From contig NZ_LN831035.1 of assembly GCF_001457655.1 (NCBI RefSeq), positions 1,488,001-1,552,000 on the forward strand: a stretch of DNA of 64,000 nt, read 5' to 3'. The notes under the pieces were generated by a model. The model was not told the origin of the DNA and did not search any database. It worked only from the letters and a program-made list of their open reading frames with translations. This DNA comes from Haemophilus influenzae. Lineage in GTDB: Bacteria > Pseudomonadota > Gammaproteobacteria > Enterobacterales > Pasteurellaceae. This document shows, piece by piece, positions 1-11,623 of the stretch (positions are counted from its first letter, which is position 1; the number at the start of each line of letters is the position of its first letter). Both the position numbers and the translations under genes were made by a program.

Positions 1-35
1 AATTTGTTCAAACGATGAAAGCTGCAACAAAATAA
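1..35 (+). CDS. C-terminal end of an unidentified gene (cut by window start)
   Basis: An open frame enters from the left edge and ends with TAA at 33-35. It reads ...FVQTMKAATK. A good intrinsic terminator follows 10 bases later, which supports a real gene end. Too little is visible to name the product. Confidence 0.5.
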   Translation, partial: FVQTMKAATK

Positions 36-44
36 GCAAAAAAG

Positions 45-70
45 AACCCGCACTTGTGGCGGGTTTCTTT
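45..70 (+). terminator. intrinsic terminator of the upstream gene
   Basis: Arms AACCCGC (45-51) and GCGGGTT (59-65) enclose a 7-nt loop and are followed by TTCTTTT. It ends the rightward gene at the window edge and faces the leftward usg unit. Confidence 0.8.
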
Positions 71-93
71 TAGCTATCGAGAAAATTAAAAAT

Positions 94-159
94 TTAATAC
101 TTTGTCAGCTTCCATCCACCATAAGGGGCTGAATGGATTATAAATAGAATATTTTGCAT
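94..159 (-). pseudogene. N-terminal remnant of a DsrE/DsrF-like small protein
   Basis: The ATG at 159 has a strong AAGGAG ribosome site and lies 20 bases after the usg stop. The frame gives 21 residues, MQNILFIIHSAPYGGWKLTKY, and then stops. The start (ILFIIHSAPYG) looks like the N-terminus of DsrE/TusD-like sulfur-relay proteins, normally about 110-130 residues. After the glycine the sequence no longer resembles the family. I infer that a deletion removed the body of the gene and left the start region as a stub. The family match rests on about a dozen residues. Confidence 0.45.
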
Positions 160-178
160 ACTATTCTCCTTAATTTCA

Positions 179-1132
179 TTAATAACCTTGCTGATAAATT
201 CCTTCCAACAATTTCACTGAAAGTAAAGCGAGATTAAAGCGTTGTTCATCTGCCACAGACCAAAATTCTACGCCATTTTCTACCGCACTTATTTGACTTA
301 AATGAAGTTTTACTGATTCTTCGCCATTTTCTTGTTCTCCATTAAGCACAGGCGTAATTAAGGTTTCTTCTAAAGCGACAAGCTCGCTATTTTGAGGCTG
401 ATAGTCGAAATCATAATCTGAAAGTGCGGTGACTTTTTGTGCCAATCCATAAAATACAGGCACTTGGATTGAGTGGAATGTAGCACGATCTAATTGCGGA
501 AAAATTCGTTGTAATTGATTCGATAAATTAGGTGCTTGATGCGGATAAACATCAAAGGCTAAGCGAGTTTCTTCTTCGTCTAATGGAATACCATTTAATA
601 AACGGGCTGTTTGTCCCGCAAGTTTCGTCACGGTTTCCGCATCCGTATAAGAAGTCGGCAATAAAGAGGTGACAAATACTTGATTGAGATTCGTTTCTTG
701 TAAAATCGGGGCAAGCGTTAAAGCAAGTTGGCTTACTTGAGGATCAGGCAAGCTAACAATGTTACGTTGTCTTAATTCAAGTAATTGTGATTCATTTACC
801 GTTGGAACAACAACAGGCACATCCGAAAGCGCACTACAAACGCCTAACATATCAATGACAATACAGCCCTGCTCTGCTGCTTGCGCAATATGGGCAACTT
901 GCTCAAGTTTTCCTGCAAAAAAGACATAATTAAAATCAGCCCACTCTACTTCATTTGGCGCAAGTTGTTCAACGCCTTTATTGCGAAAACGAATATTTTG
1001 TTCTTCTTCAAAAGGTATTATTTCAACAATAGAAACTTTGCTAATTTCAAGCGTACTTTGTTCTAAACGCTCTACAATTTTTTCACTTAATTCAAATTCT
1101 GCTGCTATCGCAATATTTAAGGTTGCGTCCAT
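179..1132 (-). CDS. usg: USG-1 protein, non-catalytic aspartate-semialdehyde dehydrogenase homologue
   Basis: 317 residues with the fold of the aspartate-beta-semialdehyde dehydrogenase family: an N-terminal nucleotide-binding half and a C-terminal dimerisation half. The active-site cysteine segment (normally PNC) reads DPQVSQ at about residues 130-135. The histidine segment (normally VPVF.GH) reads VPVFYGLA at about 224-231. Both catalytic residues are therefore absent, as in the USG-1 group of gamma-proteobacteria, whose function is unknown. It is preceded by a short promoter region shared with the divergent ybaK and followed by the DsrE-like stub. It is unlikely to act in lysine or threonine synthesis. 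Confidence 0.85.
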   Translation of the reverse strand: MDATLNIAIAAEFELSEKIVERLEQSTLEISKVSIVEIIPFEEEQNIRFRNKGVEQLAPNEVEWADFNYVFFAGKLEQVAHIAQAAEQGCIVIDMLGVCSALSDVPVVVPTVNESQLLELRQRNIVSLPDPQVSQLALTLAPILQETNLNQVFVTSLLPTSYTDAETVTKLAGQTARLLNGIPLDEEETRLAFDVYPHQAPNLSNQLQRIFPQLDRATFHSIQVPVFYGLAQKVTALSDYDFDYQPQNSELVALEETLITPVLNGEQENGEESVKLHLSQISAVENGVEFWSVADEQRFNLALLSVKLLEGIYQQGY

Positions 1133-1190
1133 TTTTCTCTCCGCTGTAAAATAATCAGCATTATTTTACACCAAAACCAGGAACGAAATA

Positions 1191-1667
1191 ATGACACCCG
1201 CAATTGATTTACTTAAAAAACAAAAAATTCCTTTTATCTTGCACACTTATGATCATGATCCGAATAATCAACATTTTGGTGATGAGGCAGCCGAAAAATT
1301 AGGCATTGATCCTAACCGCTCTTTTAAAACCTTACTTGTGGCGGAAAATGGCGATCAGAAAAAACTCGCTTGTTTTGTGCTTGCAACGGCCAATATGCTG
1401 AATTTAAAGAAAGCAGCAAAATCTATCGGTGTGAAAAAAGTGGAAATGGCGGATAAAGATGCAGCACAAAAAAGTACAGGTTATCTTGTAGGAGGAATTA
1501 GCCCGCTAGGTCAAAAGAAACGCGTGAAAACCGTGATAAATTCAACCGCACTTGAGTTTGAAACGATTTATGTTTCAGGCGGAAAACGTGGGCTAAGCGT
1601 AGAAATTGCGCCACAAGATTTAGCAAAAGTATTAGGTGCAGAATTTACTGATATTGTTGATGAATAA
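1191..1667 (+). CDS. ybaK: Cys-tRNA(Pro)/Cys-tRNA(Cys) deacylase YbaK
   Basis: 158 residues, the full length of the YbaK family. These proteins hydrolyse cysteine wrongly attached to tRNA(Pro) by prolyl-tRNA synthetase. The invariant lysine of the INS-like fold lies in RSFKTLL near residue 46, and the [10 protein letters not shown] motif is at about 97-106. The gene diverges from usg and ends in a palindromic terminator. The H. influenzae member of this family was one of the first studied structurally. Confidence 0.93.
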
Positions 1668-1716
1668 GTGATGGACTTATAAATTTAAAGGCGGATTTCT
1701 TATTTAATACGAACTA

Positions 1717-1738
1717 AAAGGACTAAGCTTAGTCCTTT
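1717..1738. terminator. palindromic terminator between ybaK and cspD
   Basis: Arms AAAGGACTAA and TTAGTCCTTT (10 bp) meet around a central GC dinucleotide. The hairpin lies between two convergent genes and could serve both strands, although U-runs are short. Confidence 0.6.
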
Positions 1739-1805
1739 ACTGACTTTCTAACTTTAATTCTTGTCTTTTAAGTTAGGATTAATAGAAAAAAATTTAGGGT
1801 ATTTA

Positions 1806-2024
1806 TTATTCTTGAGTATCCGCAATTGGGATTATTTTTGTGGCGTGAGATCCTTTATCGCTGTGGAGAACTTCAAATTGTACTTTTTGACCTGCTTTTA
1901 ATGAACGATAGCCGTCCATTTCAATCACTGAATAATGTGCAAAAATATCGGCATCTACACCTTCTGCGGAAATGAAACCAAATCCTTTTGCATTATTGAA
2001 CCATTTTACAATACCAATTTCCAT
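1806..2024 (-). CDS. cspD: cold-shock-domain protein CspD
   Basis: 72 residues, starting at the ATG at 2024, where MEIGIVKWFNNAKGFGFI begins. An upstream in-frame ATG at 2069 would add 15 residues absent from the family. RNP1 is KGFGFI and RNP2 is DIFAHYS (usual form DVFVHFS). The sequence is closer to CspD, a stationary-phase DNA-replication inhibitor in E. coli, than to cold-induced CspA. It is an OB-fold single-strand nucleic acid binder. About 150 bases of leader separate it from the YoaH-like gene. Confidence 0.85.
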   Translation of the reverse strand: MEIGIVKWFNNAKGFGFISAEGVDADIFAHYSVIEMDGYRSLKAGQKVQFEVLHSDKGSHATKIIPIADTQE

Positions 2025-2172
2025 AAAAGACCTCTCTAGGCTTAGCCTATTAAAACAATAAATCAACAAGACTCTCGCCTTATCACCTACTAATTAGGTC
2101 CGTTATGTTTAAATATTTTGAACGGTTATGCAACGAGCAATATTCAAAAATGATAAGTAGATCACAAAAAAT

Positions 2173-2331
2173 TTAATTATCTGGAGTTTTTTTATCATTT
2201 TTATGAATTTCTCGTAGTGCTTTCGCCACTATTTGAATCGCTTCTCCACTACTAATTCCTTTTGCCATAAGTTCTTGAATTTGCTCAACTGCTTTTTGTT
2301 GCTGTTCGTGTGTTAAGTTAATATCAAACAT
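2173..2331 (-). CDS. UPF0181 (YoaH-like) small protein
   Basis: 52 residues from the ATG at 2331: [20 protein letters not shown]..., then [17 protein letters not shown] and a lysine-rich tail. This is the UPF0181/YoaH pattern, a short helical protein of unknown role. The start lies inside the last codons of truC (8-bp overlap), so translation is probably coupled to truC. It is easy to miss because of its size. Confidence 0.85.
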   Translation of the reverse strand: MFDINLTHEQQQKAVEQIQELMAKGISSGEAIQIVAKALREIHKNDKKTPDN

Positions 2332-3043
2332 TTTCCCACCCAAATTGATTTATTAATTGATGCCATTGTTCATCTAAACCTGCTGTAATTGTTATTTGCT
2401 CTTTCGTTATTGGATGAATAAAAGACAAACTATTAGAATGTAAAAATAATCGAGAACAACCTAAATGTGACATTAATGCACGATTTTGATGTAAGTCACC
2501 ATATTGCGTATCCCCTAAAATCGGATGAAAAATATGTTTCATATGGCGACGTAATTGGTGTTTTCTACCTGTATGAGGGATTAATTTAACTAAAGAATAA
2601 CGTGCCGTTTGATAACGCCCAGCAGGATAAGGCATTTCGACTATTTTTAATCCTTCATAATCAGTCACTGCTTCTTGAGGCTCTTTATCTTCTTGAGAAA
2701 ATTTATCTGCGATTTTATCCAATTGAATTTTTAGTGGATAATCTATCCGCTCTTTTCCCTGTAGATACCCTCGCACTACAGCCAAATAAGATTTCTGAAC
2801 GCACTTTTGTTCAAACTGTTCACACATTAAATTCGCAATTTCACTGCTCAATGCAAATAACAACACGCCAGATGTCGGTCGATCTAAACGATGAATAGGA
2901 AATACGTGCTGACCAATCTGATCTCGTAAAGTTTGCATCACAAATTGAGTTTCGTGAGGATCTAACCAACTGCGATGAACCAACATACCATCAGGCTTAT
3001 TCACCGCAACGAGAAACTCATCTTGATATAAAATTTCTAGCAT
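2324..3043 (-). CDS. truC: tRNA pseudouridine(65) synthase TruC
   Basis: 239 residues of the RsuA/RluA pseudouridine synthase family. The catalytic aspartate is D54 in [10 protein letters not shown] (51-60), and the conserved [11 protein letters not shown] segment follows near residue 155. The short length without an S4 domain, and the neighbour YqcC (as in E. coli), point to TruC, which makes pseudouridine 65 in tRNA. It overlaps yqcC upstream by 7 bp and the UPF0181 gene downstream, so the three probably form one translational unit. Confidence 0.92.
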   Translation of the reverse strand: MLEILYQDEFLVAVNKPDGMLVHRSWLDPHETQFVMQTLRDQIGQHVFPIHRLDRPTSGVLLFALSSEIANLMCEQFEQKCVQKSYLAVVRGYLQGKERIDYPLKIQLDKIADKFSQEDKEPQEAVTDYEGLKIVEMPYPAGRYQTARYSLVKLIPHTGRKHQLRRHMKHIFHPILGDTQYGDLHQNRALMSHLGCSRLFLHSNSLSFIHPITKEQITITAGLDEQWHQLINQFGWENV

Positions 3044-3357
3044 TGGTTATTGTTCAGAAGTTCTTCTAAAGCAACTAAAGGAGTTAATAGTTGTTGTAAC
3101 TCATCAAATTCCTTCATTGCTTCTTCAATATAAGGAGAAATAGCAATTTTATGTGGCAAGGCTGAACCACTTTCTAATAATGCCTGCATGCGTGGAATAA
3201 ATACCCACTGTAGCCACTCTTCGGCAGACATCGTATCAATTGAAAAAGGTTCTTCACTTAAAAACGCCTCTGCAGCAGGGGGCATCGTTTGCCATAAATT
3301 AAGCTGCTGCATGGTAATTTGAAGCTGTTCAAGATGCTGTTTAGTTTGATTACGCAT
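3037..3357 (-). CDS. yqcC: YqcC-family protein
   Basis: 106 residues, all helical, with the family pattern LWQ..PP...AF.S..PF..DTM...EWLQWVFIPRM and HKIAISPYIEEA. The function is unknown; the gene is almost always next to truC, as here, where the two overlap. It lies 14 bp downstream of thiI in the same direction. Confidence 0.85.
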   Translation of the reverse strand: MRNQTKQHLEQLQITMQQLNLWQTMPPAAEAFLSEEPFSIDTMSAEEWLQWVFIPRMQALLESGSALPHKIAISPYIEEAMKEFDELQQLLTPLVALEELLNNNQC

Positions 3358-3371
3358 ATTTTATATCCTAA

Positions 3372-4829
3372 TTAATGAATGTTTTTTGCAAATACACGCA
3401 CATTTGAAAAACCATTTTCTTTCAAATATAAGGCTTGTAATTTACTCATCACACCACGTTCACAATACAACACGTAATTTTTACTTTGATCAAGGCTACC
3501 AAATTGAGAAGAAAGTTTGTAGAACGGCATTTGAATGACGTCATGTGTACCTGATTCAAATGGCTTTTCATCCGTTTCTTCTGGGCTACGAATATCCAAA
3601 ATCACTTCATTTTCACCTAATACAGAAATTGCCTCGACTTCCACGACTTCTTTTTCTGTTTCTTCTGCTATCTGGCGAATATCTAAATATTTCGCATTTT
3701 GTACCGCACTTTCAAGAATCTCAAAATTAAAATACCTTTCTTCTGTAACAATTTTCTCGCGAACAGCTTTAATCGTAGGATTTTTTGAAATCACACCACA
3801 AAATTCAGGCATAGATTTTGCAATATCGTCAGTACCAATTTCTTTCGCCATCGCAATAATTTGTTCTTTATCGTGCGTAATTAACGGGCGTAATACTAAG
3901 GCATCAGCGGCTTCATCAATCAAGCGTAAATTGGTCAAAGTTTGGCTGGAAACTTGTCCTAATGCCTCCCCTGTCACAATCGCTTCAATATTAAAACGTT
4001 GAGCGACTTTACTTGCTGCCCGCACCATCATCCGTTTTAATACAACCCCCATTTGGCCGTTATCGACTTTCTCTAAAATCTCACCGACAACTCCTTCAAA
4101 GTTAATCGCAATAAAGCGTACTTTATGTGAAGCGCTATAGCGTTGCCAAATATGATAAGCCATTTGCTTTACGCCAATTTCATGGGCTGCGCCGCCAAGA
4201 TTAAAGAAACAATAGTGAACTCGAGAACCACGACGAATCAACATGTAACTCGATACACCTGAATCAAATCCCCCAGAAATCAAAGAAAGCACATCCTCTT
4301 GCGTACCAATCGGATAACCGCCAATCCCTGCGTGACGTGCTTTAACTAACATCATTTTGTCATCTTCAATATCAATACGAACTGTCACATCTGGATTTTT
4401 CAACCGCACTTTTGCGCTTTCAATATGTTGATTTAATCCACCGCCGATATAACGTTCTGCTTCAATCGAACTAAATTTATGTTTTCCTTTACGTTTTACT
4501 CGAACGCAAAAGGTTTTGCCTTGAAGTTGTTGCACGACATCAGCAAGCGTCAATTCAAAAATATGATGTAAATCGGTAAACGGTTTTTCTTCAACTTCTA
4601 AAAAATGATGAATACCAGGAATACGTTGTAACAAAGCAATTAATTCTTCACGATTTTCTTCATTTTTTGACCGCACTTCAATGTAATCCCAGTGACGTAC
4701 AACTGCAGTTTCTTCATCATATTTCTGTAAAATATTGCGGATATTAGAGGTTAAAATTTTTGCGAAACGTTTACGCACAGTTTCGCTTTTAATCATGATT
4801 TCAGGAAAAAGTTTAACGATAAATTTCAT
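3372..4829 (-). CDS. thiI: tRNA 4-thiouridine synthase / thiazole sulfur transferase ThiI
   Basis: 485 residues in the long, rhodanese-containing form. A ferredoxin-like/THUMP region covers about 1-165. The PP-loop SGGFDS is at 185-190, and a C-terminal rhodanese domain covers about 400-485. The persulfide cysteine is C456 in YCERGVMSK and its disulfide partner is C344 (PEFC). ThiI moves sulfur from IscS to uridine 8 of tRNA and, in many bacteria, to the thiazole of thiamin. It diverges from xseB-ispA-dxs, the order also seen in E. coli. Confidence 0.96.
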   Translation of the reverse strand: MKFIVKLFPEIMIKSETVRKRFAKILTSNIRNILQKYDEETAVVRHWDYIEVRSKNEENREELIALLQRIPGIHHFLEVEEKPFTDLHHIFELTLADVVQQLQGKTFCVRVKRKGKHKFSSIEAERYIGGGLNQHIESAKVRLKNPDVTVRIDIEDDKMMLVKARHAGIGGYPIGTQEDVLSLISGGFDSGVSSYMLIRRGSRVHYCFFNLGGAAHEIGVKQMAYHIWQRYSASHKVRFIAINFEGVVGEILEKVDNGQMGVVLKRMMVRAASKVAQRFNIEAIVTGEALGQVSSQTLTNLRLIDEAADALVLRPLITHDKEQIIAMAKEIGTDDIAKSMPEFCGVISKNPTIKAVREKIVTEERYFNFEILESAVQNAKYLDIRQIAEETEKEVVEVEAISVLGENEVILDIRSPEETDEKPFESGTHDVIQMPFYKLSSQFGSLDQSKNYVLYCERGVMSKLQALYLKENGFSNVRVFAKNIH

Positions 4830-4987
4830 ATAAATAGCTTAGGTATTTCTCGGGTATTTAAAGTGGCGAGTATTTTACGCAAAGATAGTGAAAAGTCCAC
4901 TGGTCCTAGCTTGAAATAATTTTTTAACAACTCAAGTAAAATACAGTACAATGGCAAGCAATTTTTACCGTGAAAAAGGACGATTAA

Positions 4988-5242
4988 ATGGCACGTAAAC
5001 CTGCATCTTCACAAGATTTTGAAACAACGTTAGCGCAGTTAGAAAATATTGTTACACATTTAGAAAATGGCGATCTACCATTAGAAGAAGCATTAAAAGA
5101 ATTTGAACAAGGTGTGCAATTAGCCAAGCTAGGACAAGAACGTTTACAACAAGCAGAACAACGCATTCAGATCTTATTGCAAAAAACAGAAGATGCTCCA
5201 CTGAATGATTATAAAGGGAATGATTATGAAGGGAATGCTTAA
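4988..5242 (+). CDS. xseB: exodeoxyribonuclease VII small subunit
   Basis: 84 residues. The family core is [23 protein letters not shown] near residues 9-52, followed by a coiled-coil helix ([13 protein letters not shown]). XseB joins XseA to form exonuclease VII, a processive single-strand DNA nuclease. Its stop overlaps the ispA start (TAATG), so the two are translationally coupled. The tail has a small direct repeat, [11 protein letters not shown], that looks like a recent 12-bp duplication. Confidence 0.93.
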   Translation: MARKPASSQDFETTLAQLENIVTHLENGDLPLEEALKEFEQGVQLAKLGQERLQQAEQRIQILLQKTEDAPLNDYKGNDYEGNA

Positions 5243-6132
5243 TGGGTCACTTTTCTGAAGAATTACAACAGGTTCAAACTCGTATTAATCGCTTTTTAGA
5301 AGCTCAATTTGAGGGCATTGAAAGTCATAATGCACCTTTGCTTGACGCGATGAAATACGCATTATTACTTGGTGGTAAACGAGTTAGACCTTTTTTGGTT
5401 TACGCAACAGGTCAAATGCTTGGTGCAGAGAAACAAACCTTAGATTACGCTGCTGCTGCCATTGAAGCCATTCACGCCTATTCCTTAATTCACGATGATT
5501 TACCTGCGATGGACGATGACAATCTACGTCGTGGACATCCTACTTGTCATATCCAATTTGATGAAGCTACAGCTATTCTTGCGGGCGATGCACTGCAAAG
5601 TTTCGCATTTGAAATATTAACCAAAACACCGAATATTTCTACTGAACAAAAACTGGCTTTAGTTCAAATTTTAGCGCAAGGCTCTGGCGTACAAGGAATG
5701 TGCTTAGGGCAAAGTTTAGATCTTATTTCTGAACATAAACAAATTAGTTTAAGCGAATTAGAATTAATCCATCGTAACAAAACGGGCGCATTGCTAATTG
5801 CCGCATTGAAATTAGGTTTCATTTGTTCTCCGCATTTTACCGACAAAAAGTTAGAACAATCCTTAACGCAATATGCGGAAGCCATTGGCTTAGCCTTTCA
5901 AGTTCAAGATGATATTTTAGATATTGAAGGCGATAGTGCAGAAATTGGCAAACAAGTCGGTGCCGATCTTGATTTAGATAAAAGCACATATCCAAAATTA
6001 CTTGGATTAAGTGGTGCAAAACAAAAAGCACAAGATCTATATCAAAGTGCTTTGTCTGAATTAGAAAAAATTCCTTTTAATACGACCGCACTTCGTGCAT
6101 TAGCTGAATTCATTATTACCAGAAAAAGTTAA
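5242..6132 (+). CDS. ispA: farnesyl diphosphate synthase
   Basis: 296 residues of the trans-prenyltransferase family. The first aspartate-rich motif is DDLPAMDDD near residue 84 (long-spaced type II form) and the second is [12 protein letters not shown] near 218. It condenses IPP with DMAPP and GPP to FPP for quinones and undecaprenyl phosphate. It sits between xseB and dxs, so two consecutive isoprenoid steps are encoded together. Confidence 0.95.
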   Translation: MGHFSEELQQVQTRINRFLEAQFEGIESHNAPLLDAMKYALLLGGKRVRPFLVYATGQMLGAEKQTLDYAAAAIEAIHAYSLIHDDLPAMDDDNLRRGHPTCHIQFDEATAILAGDALQSFAFEILTKTPNISTEQKLALVQILAQGSGVQGMCLGQSLDLISEHKQISLSELELIHRNKTGALLIAALKLGFICSPHFTDKKLEQSLTQYAEAIGLAFQVQDDILDIEGDSAEIGKQVGADLDLDKSTYPKLLGLSGAKQKAQDLYQSALSELEKIPFNTTALRALAEFIITRKS

Positions 6133-6173
6133 ACACTCACAAAAGTGCGGTCAAAATTTATAACGTTTTTAAA

Positions 6174-8051
6174 ATGACTAACAATATGAACAATTATCCT
6201 CTTTTATCTTTAATTAATTCTCCAGAAGATTTACGTCTTTTAAATAAAGACCAGCTACCACAACTCTGCCAAGAATTACGTGCTTATCTTTTAGAATCAG
6301 TTAGTCAAACTAGCGGGCATTTAGCATCAGGTTTAGGCACGGTGGAACTGACTGTTGCGCTACATTATGTGTATAAAACACCATTTGATCAGTTAATTTG
6401 GGATGTTGGACATCAAGCTTATCCACATAAAATTTTAACGGGTCGCCGAGAGCAGATGTCCACAATTCGTCAAAAAGGCGGTATTCATCCTTTCCCTTGG
6501 CGTGAAGAAAGTGAATTTGATGTATTAAGTGTTGGTCACTCCTCCACGTCTATTAGTGCGGGATTAGGTATTGCAGTCGCTGCAGAACGAGAAAATGCAA
6601 GTAGAAAAACAGTATGTGTCATCGGTGACGGCTCAATTACGGCGGGAATGGCATTTGAGGCATTAAATCACGCTGGGGCATTGCATACAGATATGTTAGT
6701 TATTTTAAATGATAACGAAATGTCTATTTCAGAAAACGTTGGTGCATTAAATAATCATCTTGCGCGTATTTTCTCTGGCTCTCTCTACTCTACACTTCGT
6801 GATGGCAGTAAAAAAATCCTTGATAAAGTTCCTCCAATCAAAAACTTTATGAAAAAAACCGAAGAACATATGAAAGGTGTAATGTTTTCGCCAGAAAGTA
6901 CATTATTTGAAGAACTCGGTTTTAACTATATTGGCCCAGTGGACGGGCATAACATTGAGGAATTAGTGGCAACACTTACGAATATGCGTAATCTGAAAGG
7001 CCCGCAATTTTTACATATAAAAACAAAAAAAGGTAAAGGATATGCGCCTGCAGAAAAAGATCCGATTGGTTTCCACGGCGTACCAAAATTTGACCCAATC
7101 AGTGGCGAATTACCCAAAAACAATAGTAAACCAACTTATTCGAAAATTTTTGGCGATTGGCTATGCGAAATGGCAGAAAAAGATGCCAAAATTATTGGTA
7201 TCACACCTGCAATGCGTGAGGGTTCAGGTATGGTAGAATTTTCCCAACGCTTCCCAAAACAATATTTTGACGTAGCAATTGCAGAACAGCACGCTGTCAC
7301 TTTTGCTACAGGACTTGCAATTGGCGGATACAAACCTGTTGTCGCAATTTACTCGACATTTTTACAACGTGCTTACGATCAATTAATTCACGATGTTGCC
7401 ATTCAAAATCTCCCTGTGCTATTTGCGATTGATCGAGCGGGAATAGTTGGCGCAGATGGTGCTACACACCAAGGGGCATTTGATCTCAGCTTTATGCGTT
7501 GTATTCCCAATATGATTATCATGACACCAAGTGATGAAAATGAATGCCGTCAAATGCTCTATACAGGTTATCAATGTGGCAAACCAGCGGCAGTGCGTTA
7601 TCCTCGCGGAAATGCCGTTGGTGTAAAACTTACTCCTTTGGAAATGCTACCTATCGGTAAATCACGTTTAATTCGAGGGGGTCAAAAAATTGCGATTTTA
7701 AACTTTGGTACCCTGTTACCATCTGCGTTAGAAGCATCAGAAAAACTCAATGCAACGGTTGTCGATATGCGTTTTGTGAAACCGATTGATATTGAAATGA
7801 TTAATGTGCTTGCACAAACTCACGATTATTTGGTCACATTGGAAGAAAATGCAATTCAAGGTGGAGCGGGATCTGCTGTTGCGGAAGTACTAAATTCATC
7901 AGGAAAATCAACCGCACTTTTACAACTTGGTTTGCCAGATTATTTTATTCCACAAGCGACACGGCAAGAAGCATTGGCAGATTTAGGATTGGATACAAAA
8001 GGCATTGAAGAAAAAATTCTCAACTTTATTGCAAAACAAGGTAATTTATAA
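6174..8051 (+). CDS. dxs: 1-deoxy-D-xylulose-5-phosphate synthase
   Basis: 625 residues of a transketolase-like thiamin-diphosphate enzyme that condenses pyruvate and glyceraldehyde-3-phosphate, the entry step of the MEP pathway. H49 (SGHLAS) matches the catalytic histidine, and the ThDP motif starts with GDGS at 151-154 and continues to the N of LNDNEMS. The transketolase C domain has [12 protein letters not shown] and RYPRGN. No good ribosome site precedes ATG 6174, and ATG 6186 (MNNYPLL) is an alternative start. A strong terminator follows. Confidence 0.96.
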   Translation: MTNNMNNYPLLSLINSPEDLRLLNKDQLPQLCQELRAYLLESVSQTSGHLASGLGTVELTVALHYVYKTPFDQLIWDVGHQAYPHKILTGRREQMSTIRQKGGIHPFPWREESEFDVLSVGHSSTSISAGLGIAVAAERENASRKTVCVIGDGSITAGMAFEALNHAGALHTDMLVILNDNEMSISENVGALNNHLARIFSGSLYSTLRDGSKKILDKVPPIKNFMKKTEEHMKGVMFSPESTLFEELGFNYIGPVDGHNIEELVATLTNMRNLKGPQFLHIKTKKGKGYAPAEKDPIGFHGVPKFDPISGELPKNNSKPTYSKIFGDWLCEMAEKDAKIIGITPAMREGSGMVEFSQRFPKQYFDVAIAEQHAVTFATGLAIGGYKPVVAIYSTFLQRAYDQLIHDVAIQNLPVLFAIDRAGIVGADGATHQGAFDLSFMRCIPNMIIMTPSDENECRQMLYTGYQCGKPAAVRYPRGNAVGVKLTPLEMLPIGKSRLIRGGQKIAILNFGTLLPSALEASEKLNATVVDMRFVKPIDIEMINVLAQTHDYLVTLEENAIQGGAGSAVAEVLNSSGKSTALLQLGLPDYFIPQATRQEALADLGLDTKGIEEKILNFIAKQGNL

Positions 8052-8056
8052 AAATA

Positions 8057-8087
8057 AACGCGATGATAATTTCATCGCGTTTTTTCT
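8057..8087 (+). terminator. dxs terminator (bidirectional with sspB)
   Basis: Arms AACGCGATGA (8057-8066) and TCATCGCGTT (8072-8081) are followed by TTTTTC on the + strand. The facing sspB ends at 8087, so both operons may use it. Confidence 0.85.
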
Positions 8088-8539
8088 TAATCCACAATTC
8101 TTAAATGGGAAACTGATTTTGTTTTCTTTTTTTCTTCTCGTTTTTTAGGCTTATCTACTGCTTCATAAAAACCTGTTGGTTGTTCAGTATCTGGCTCAAT
8201 GTTAAGTTCATCATAAATTTCCTCAGGTTCAAACATCACGCCATCGCCATTCTCACGAGCATAAATCGCAAGGGCTGCGCCCATTGGAATATACAGTTCA
8301 CGAGAGACACCTTTAAAACGCGCATTAAACTGGATGAAATCATTTGTAAGTTGTAAATTGCCCGTAGCACTGGCAGACAAGTTTAATACAATCTGTCCAT
8401 CTTTTACATATTCGACAGGAACATTCACACCTAAGTAAGTCGCATCAACAACTAAATAAGGCGTAAAACTATTATCTACTAGCCAATCATAATAGGCGCG
8501 TAATAAATAAGGGCGTTTAGGAGAAGATTTATATTCCAT
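8087..8539 (-). CDS. sspB: ClpXP adaptor SspB
   Basis: 150 residues. The N-terminal substrate-binding domain (about 1-110) has SPKRPYLLRAYYDWLVDN and the ssrA-tag binding region. An acidic and basic linker ends in the C-terminal ClpX-binding motif, SVSHLRIVD. SspB hands ssrA-tagged proteins to ClpXP. Its start overlaps the sspA stop, so the two are co-translated. Confidence 0.95.
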   Translation of the reverse strand: MEYKSSPKRPYLLRAYYDWLVDNSFTPYLVVDATYLGVNVPVEYVKDGQIVLNLSASATGNLQLTNDFIQFNARFKGVSRELYIPMGAALAIYARENGDGVMFEPEEIYDELNIEPDTEQPTGFYEAVDKPKKREEKKKTKSVSHLRIVD

Positions 8540-9177
8540 TATTTATCATCCATTAAATTTTTTGGTGCAGCTTCACCTACAGATTGCAAAAAAGAATCAC
8601 GTGTAAACACACGTTCCATATAAGCTTTAATCGCTTTACTTCCTGTGCCTGTAAATTCCACACCTAAATGTTTTAATTTCCATAATAATGGTGCAACATA
8701 GCAATCAACCAAACCAAATTCTTCATTCATAAAATAAGGCATCTGTTGAAAAATTGGTGCAATCCCTAATAGTTCTTCTTTTAACTGTTTTAATGCTGAA
8801 GTTTTTTCTTTTTCTGTGCCATTTTCTGCTTTTGCAAGGGTTGGATACCAATCTTGTTCAATACGTAACATTAAAAGTCGATCTTTAGCACGAGAAACAG
8901 GATACACTTGCATTAATGGAGGATGTGGAAAACGCTCATCAAGATATTCCATTATGATGCGTGAATTAAATAATACGAGATCACGATCAACCAACGTAGG
9001 CACAGTGCCGTATGGATTTAATTCCATTAAATCTTCTGGTAGAGCTTGCAAATCAACCTCTGCGTTTTCATAAAGCACACCTTTTTCTGCCAAAACAATT
9101 TTTACCTGATGGCAATAAATATCATCTTTATTTGAAAAAAGGGTCATTACTGAACGTTTACTTGATGTGCTGGACAT
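8539..9177 (-). CDS. sspA: stringent starvation protein A
   Basis: 212 residues with a glutathione S-transferase-like fold but no catalytic serine or cysteine in the usual place. The N-terminal thioredoxin-like part has YCHQVKIVLAEKGV and NPYGTVPTLVDRDLVLF; the helical C-terminal half follows. SspA binds RNA polymerase under starvation. The preceding rpsI-rplM operon runs in the same direction with a terminator between. Confidence 0.95.
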   Translation of the reverse strand: MSSTSSKRSVMTLFSNKDDIYCHQVKIVLAEKGVLYENAEVDLQALPEDLMELNPYGTVPTLVDRDLVLFNSRIIMEYLDERFPHPPLMQVYPVSRAKDRLLMLRIEQDWYPTLAKAENGTEKEKTSALKQLKEELLGIAPIFQQMPYFMNEEFGLVDCYVAPLLWKLKHLGVEFTGTGSKAIKAYMERVFTRDSFLQSVGEAAPKNLMDDK

Positions 9178-9304
9178 TTATTCCTCCGAAGATCCAAAAA
9201 TATTCTAGGTTTTTAAGGGGCAACATTTTACCATAAAGCATTACCTATTTGCCAACATAATCTTTTTTATTGTTTTATAATCAATAAGTTAGAGTAACTC
9301 AAAT

Positions 9305-9334
9305 AATAAAAAAGCAGAGATTTCTCTCTGCTTT
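9305..9334 (-). terminator. rpsI terminator
   Basis: Arms AAAGCAGAGA and TCTCTGCTTT with a TTTC loop. On the minus strand they are followed by TTTTTTATT. It ends rplM-rpsI just before sspA. Confidence 0.9.
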
Positions 9335-9357
9335 TCTTTTGGAAACGAAAATAAAAA

Positions 9358-9750
9358 TTAACGTTTTGAGTATTGTGGACGACGACGTGCTTTGTGTAAA
9401 CCCACTTTTTTACGTTCAACGCGACGTGCGTCACGAGTAACGAAACCAGCTGCACGAAGTGCTGGGCGTAATGTTTCATCGTATTCCATCAATGCACGAG
9501 TGATACCGTGACGGATTGCACCCGCTTGACCAGAAATACCACCACCTTTAACAGTGATGTATAGGTCTAATTTATCAGTTAATTCAACCAACTCTAATGG
9601 CTGACGTACTACCATACGTGCTGTTTCGCGACCAAAGTAAACATCTAATTCACGTTGATTGATAGTGATTTTACCACTGCCCGGTTTGATAAATACACGA
9701 GCTGAAGAGCTTTTGCGGCGGCCTGTGCCGTAGTTTTGATTCTCTGCCAT
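9358..9750 (-). CDS. rpsI: 30S ribosomal protein S9
   Basis: 130 residues, beginning [17 protein letters not shown] and ending in the basic tail [11 protein letters not shown] that reaches the P-site tRNA. It is cotranscribed with rplM 16 bp upstream. Confidence 0.98.
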   Translation of the reverse strand: MAENQNYGTGRRKSSSARVFIKPGSGKITINQRELDVYFGRETARMVVRQPLELVELTDKLDLYITVKGGGISGQAGAIRHGITRALMEYDETLRPALRAAGFVTRDARRVERKKVGLHKARRRPQYSKR

Positions 9751-9766
9751 TTTCTAAACCTCGTGA

Positions 9767-10359
<593 letters not shown>

Positions 10360-10436
10360 TTTTTTGCACTAAAAAATAAATCTATTGTATTTATTTAACA
10401 CGCATTTATCTTTCTATAAAAATATACAAAAAAATT

Positions 10437-10491
10437 ACCGCACTTTTTTTCATTGTAAAATAGGATAAATCATTGCTAACAAAAGTGCGGT
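10437..10491. repeat. inverted pair of uptake signal sequences
   Basis: ACCGCACTTTT (10437-10447) and its complement (10481-10491) are separated by 33 bases. It lies in the 460-base gap between rplM and metF; the loop is long for a terminator. The rest of the gap up to metF is very AT-rich. I see no convincing MetJ box or MetR site in it. Confidence 0.7.
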
Positions 10492-10639
10492 AGTTTTGGG
10501 TACGTTTTGATCTAAAAATTAATTATTATTGAACAATCATTATCCATTTATTGAATTATTAATAATAATCATACTTTTAATGAATAAATTGAAATTGACT
10601 CATATTAAAACCTATTTTATTGTACAAATACTATTTTAG

Positions 10640-11536
<897 letters not shown>

Positions 11537-11570
11537 TTATCACAATAATATATTTCTTTTCAACACAAAA

Positions 11571-11592
11571 TAAGGGCGATATTTCGCCCTTA
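11571..11592. terminator. metF/bioD bidirectional terminator
   Basis: Arms TAAGGGCGA and TCGCCCTTA with a 4-base loop, between convergent metF and the bioD-like gene. Confidence 0.75.
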
Positions 11593-11623
11593 TACAAAAC
11601 TAAAAAAATTCAACCGCACTTCG

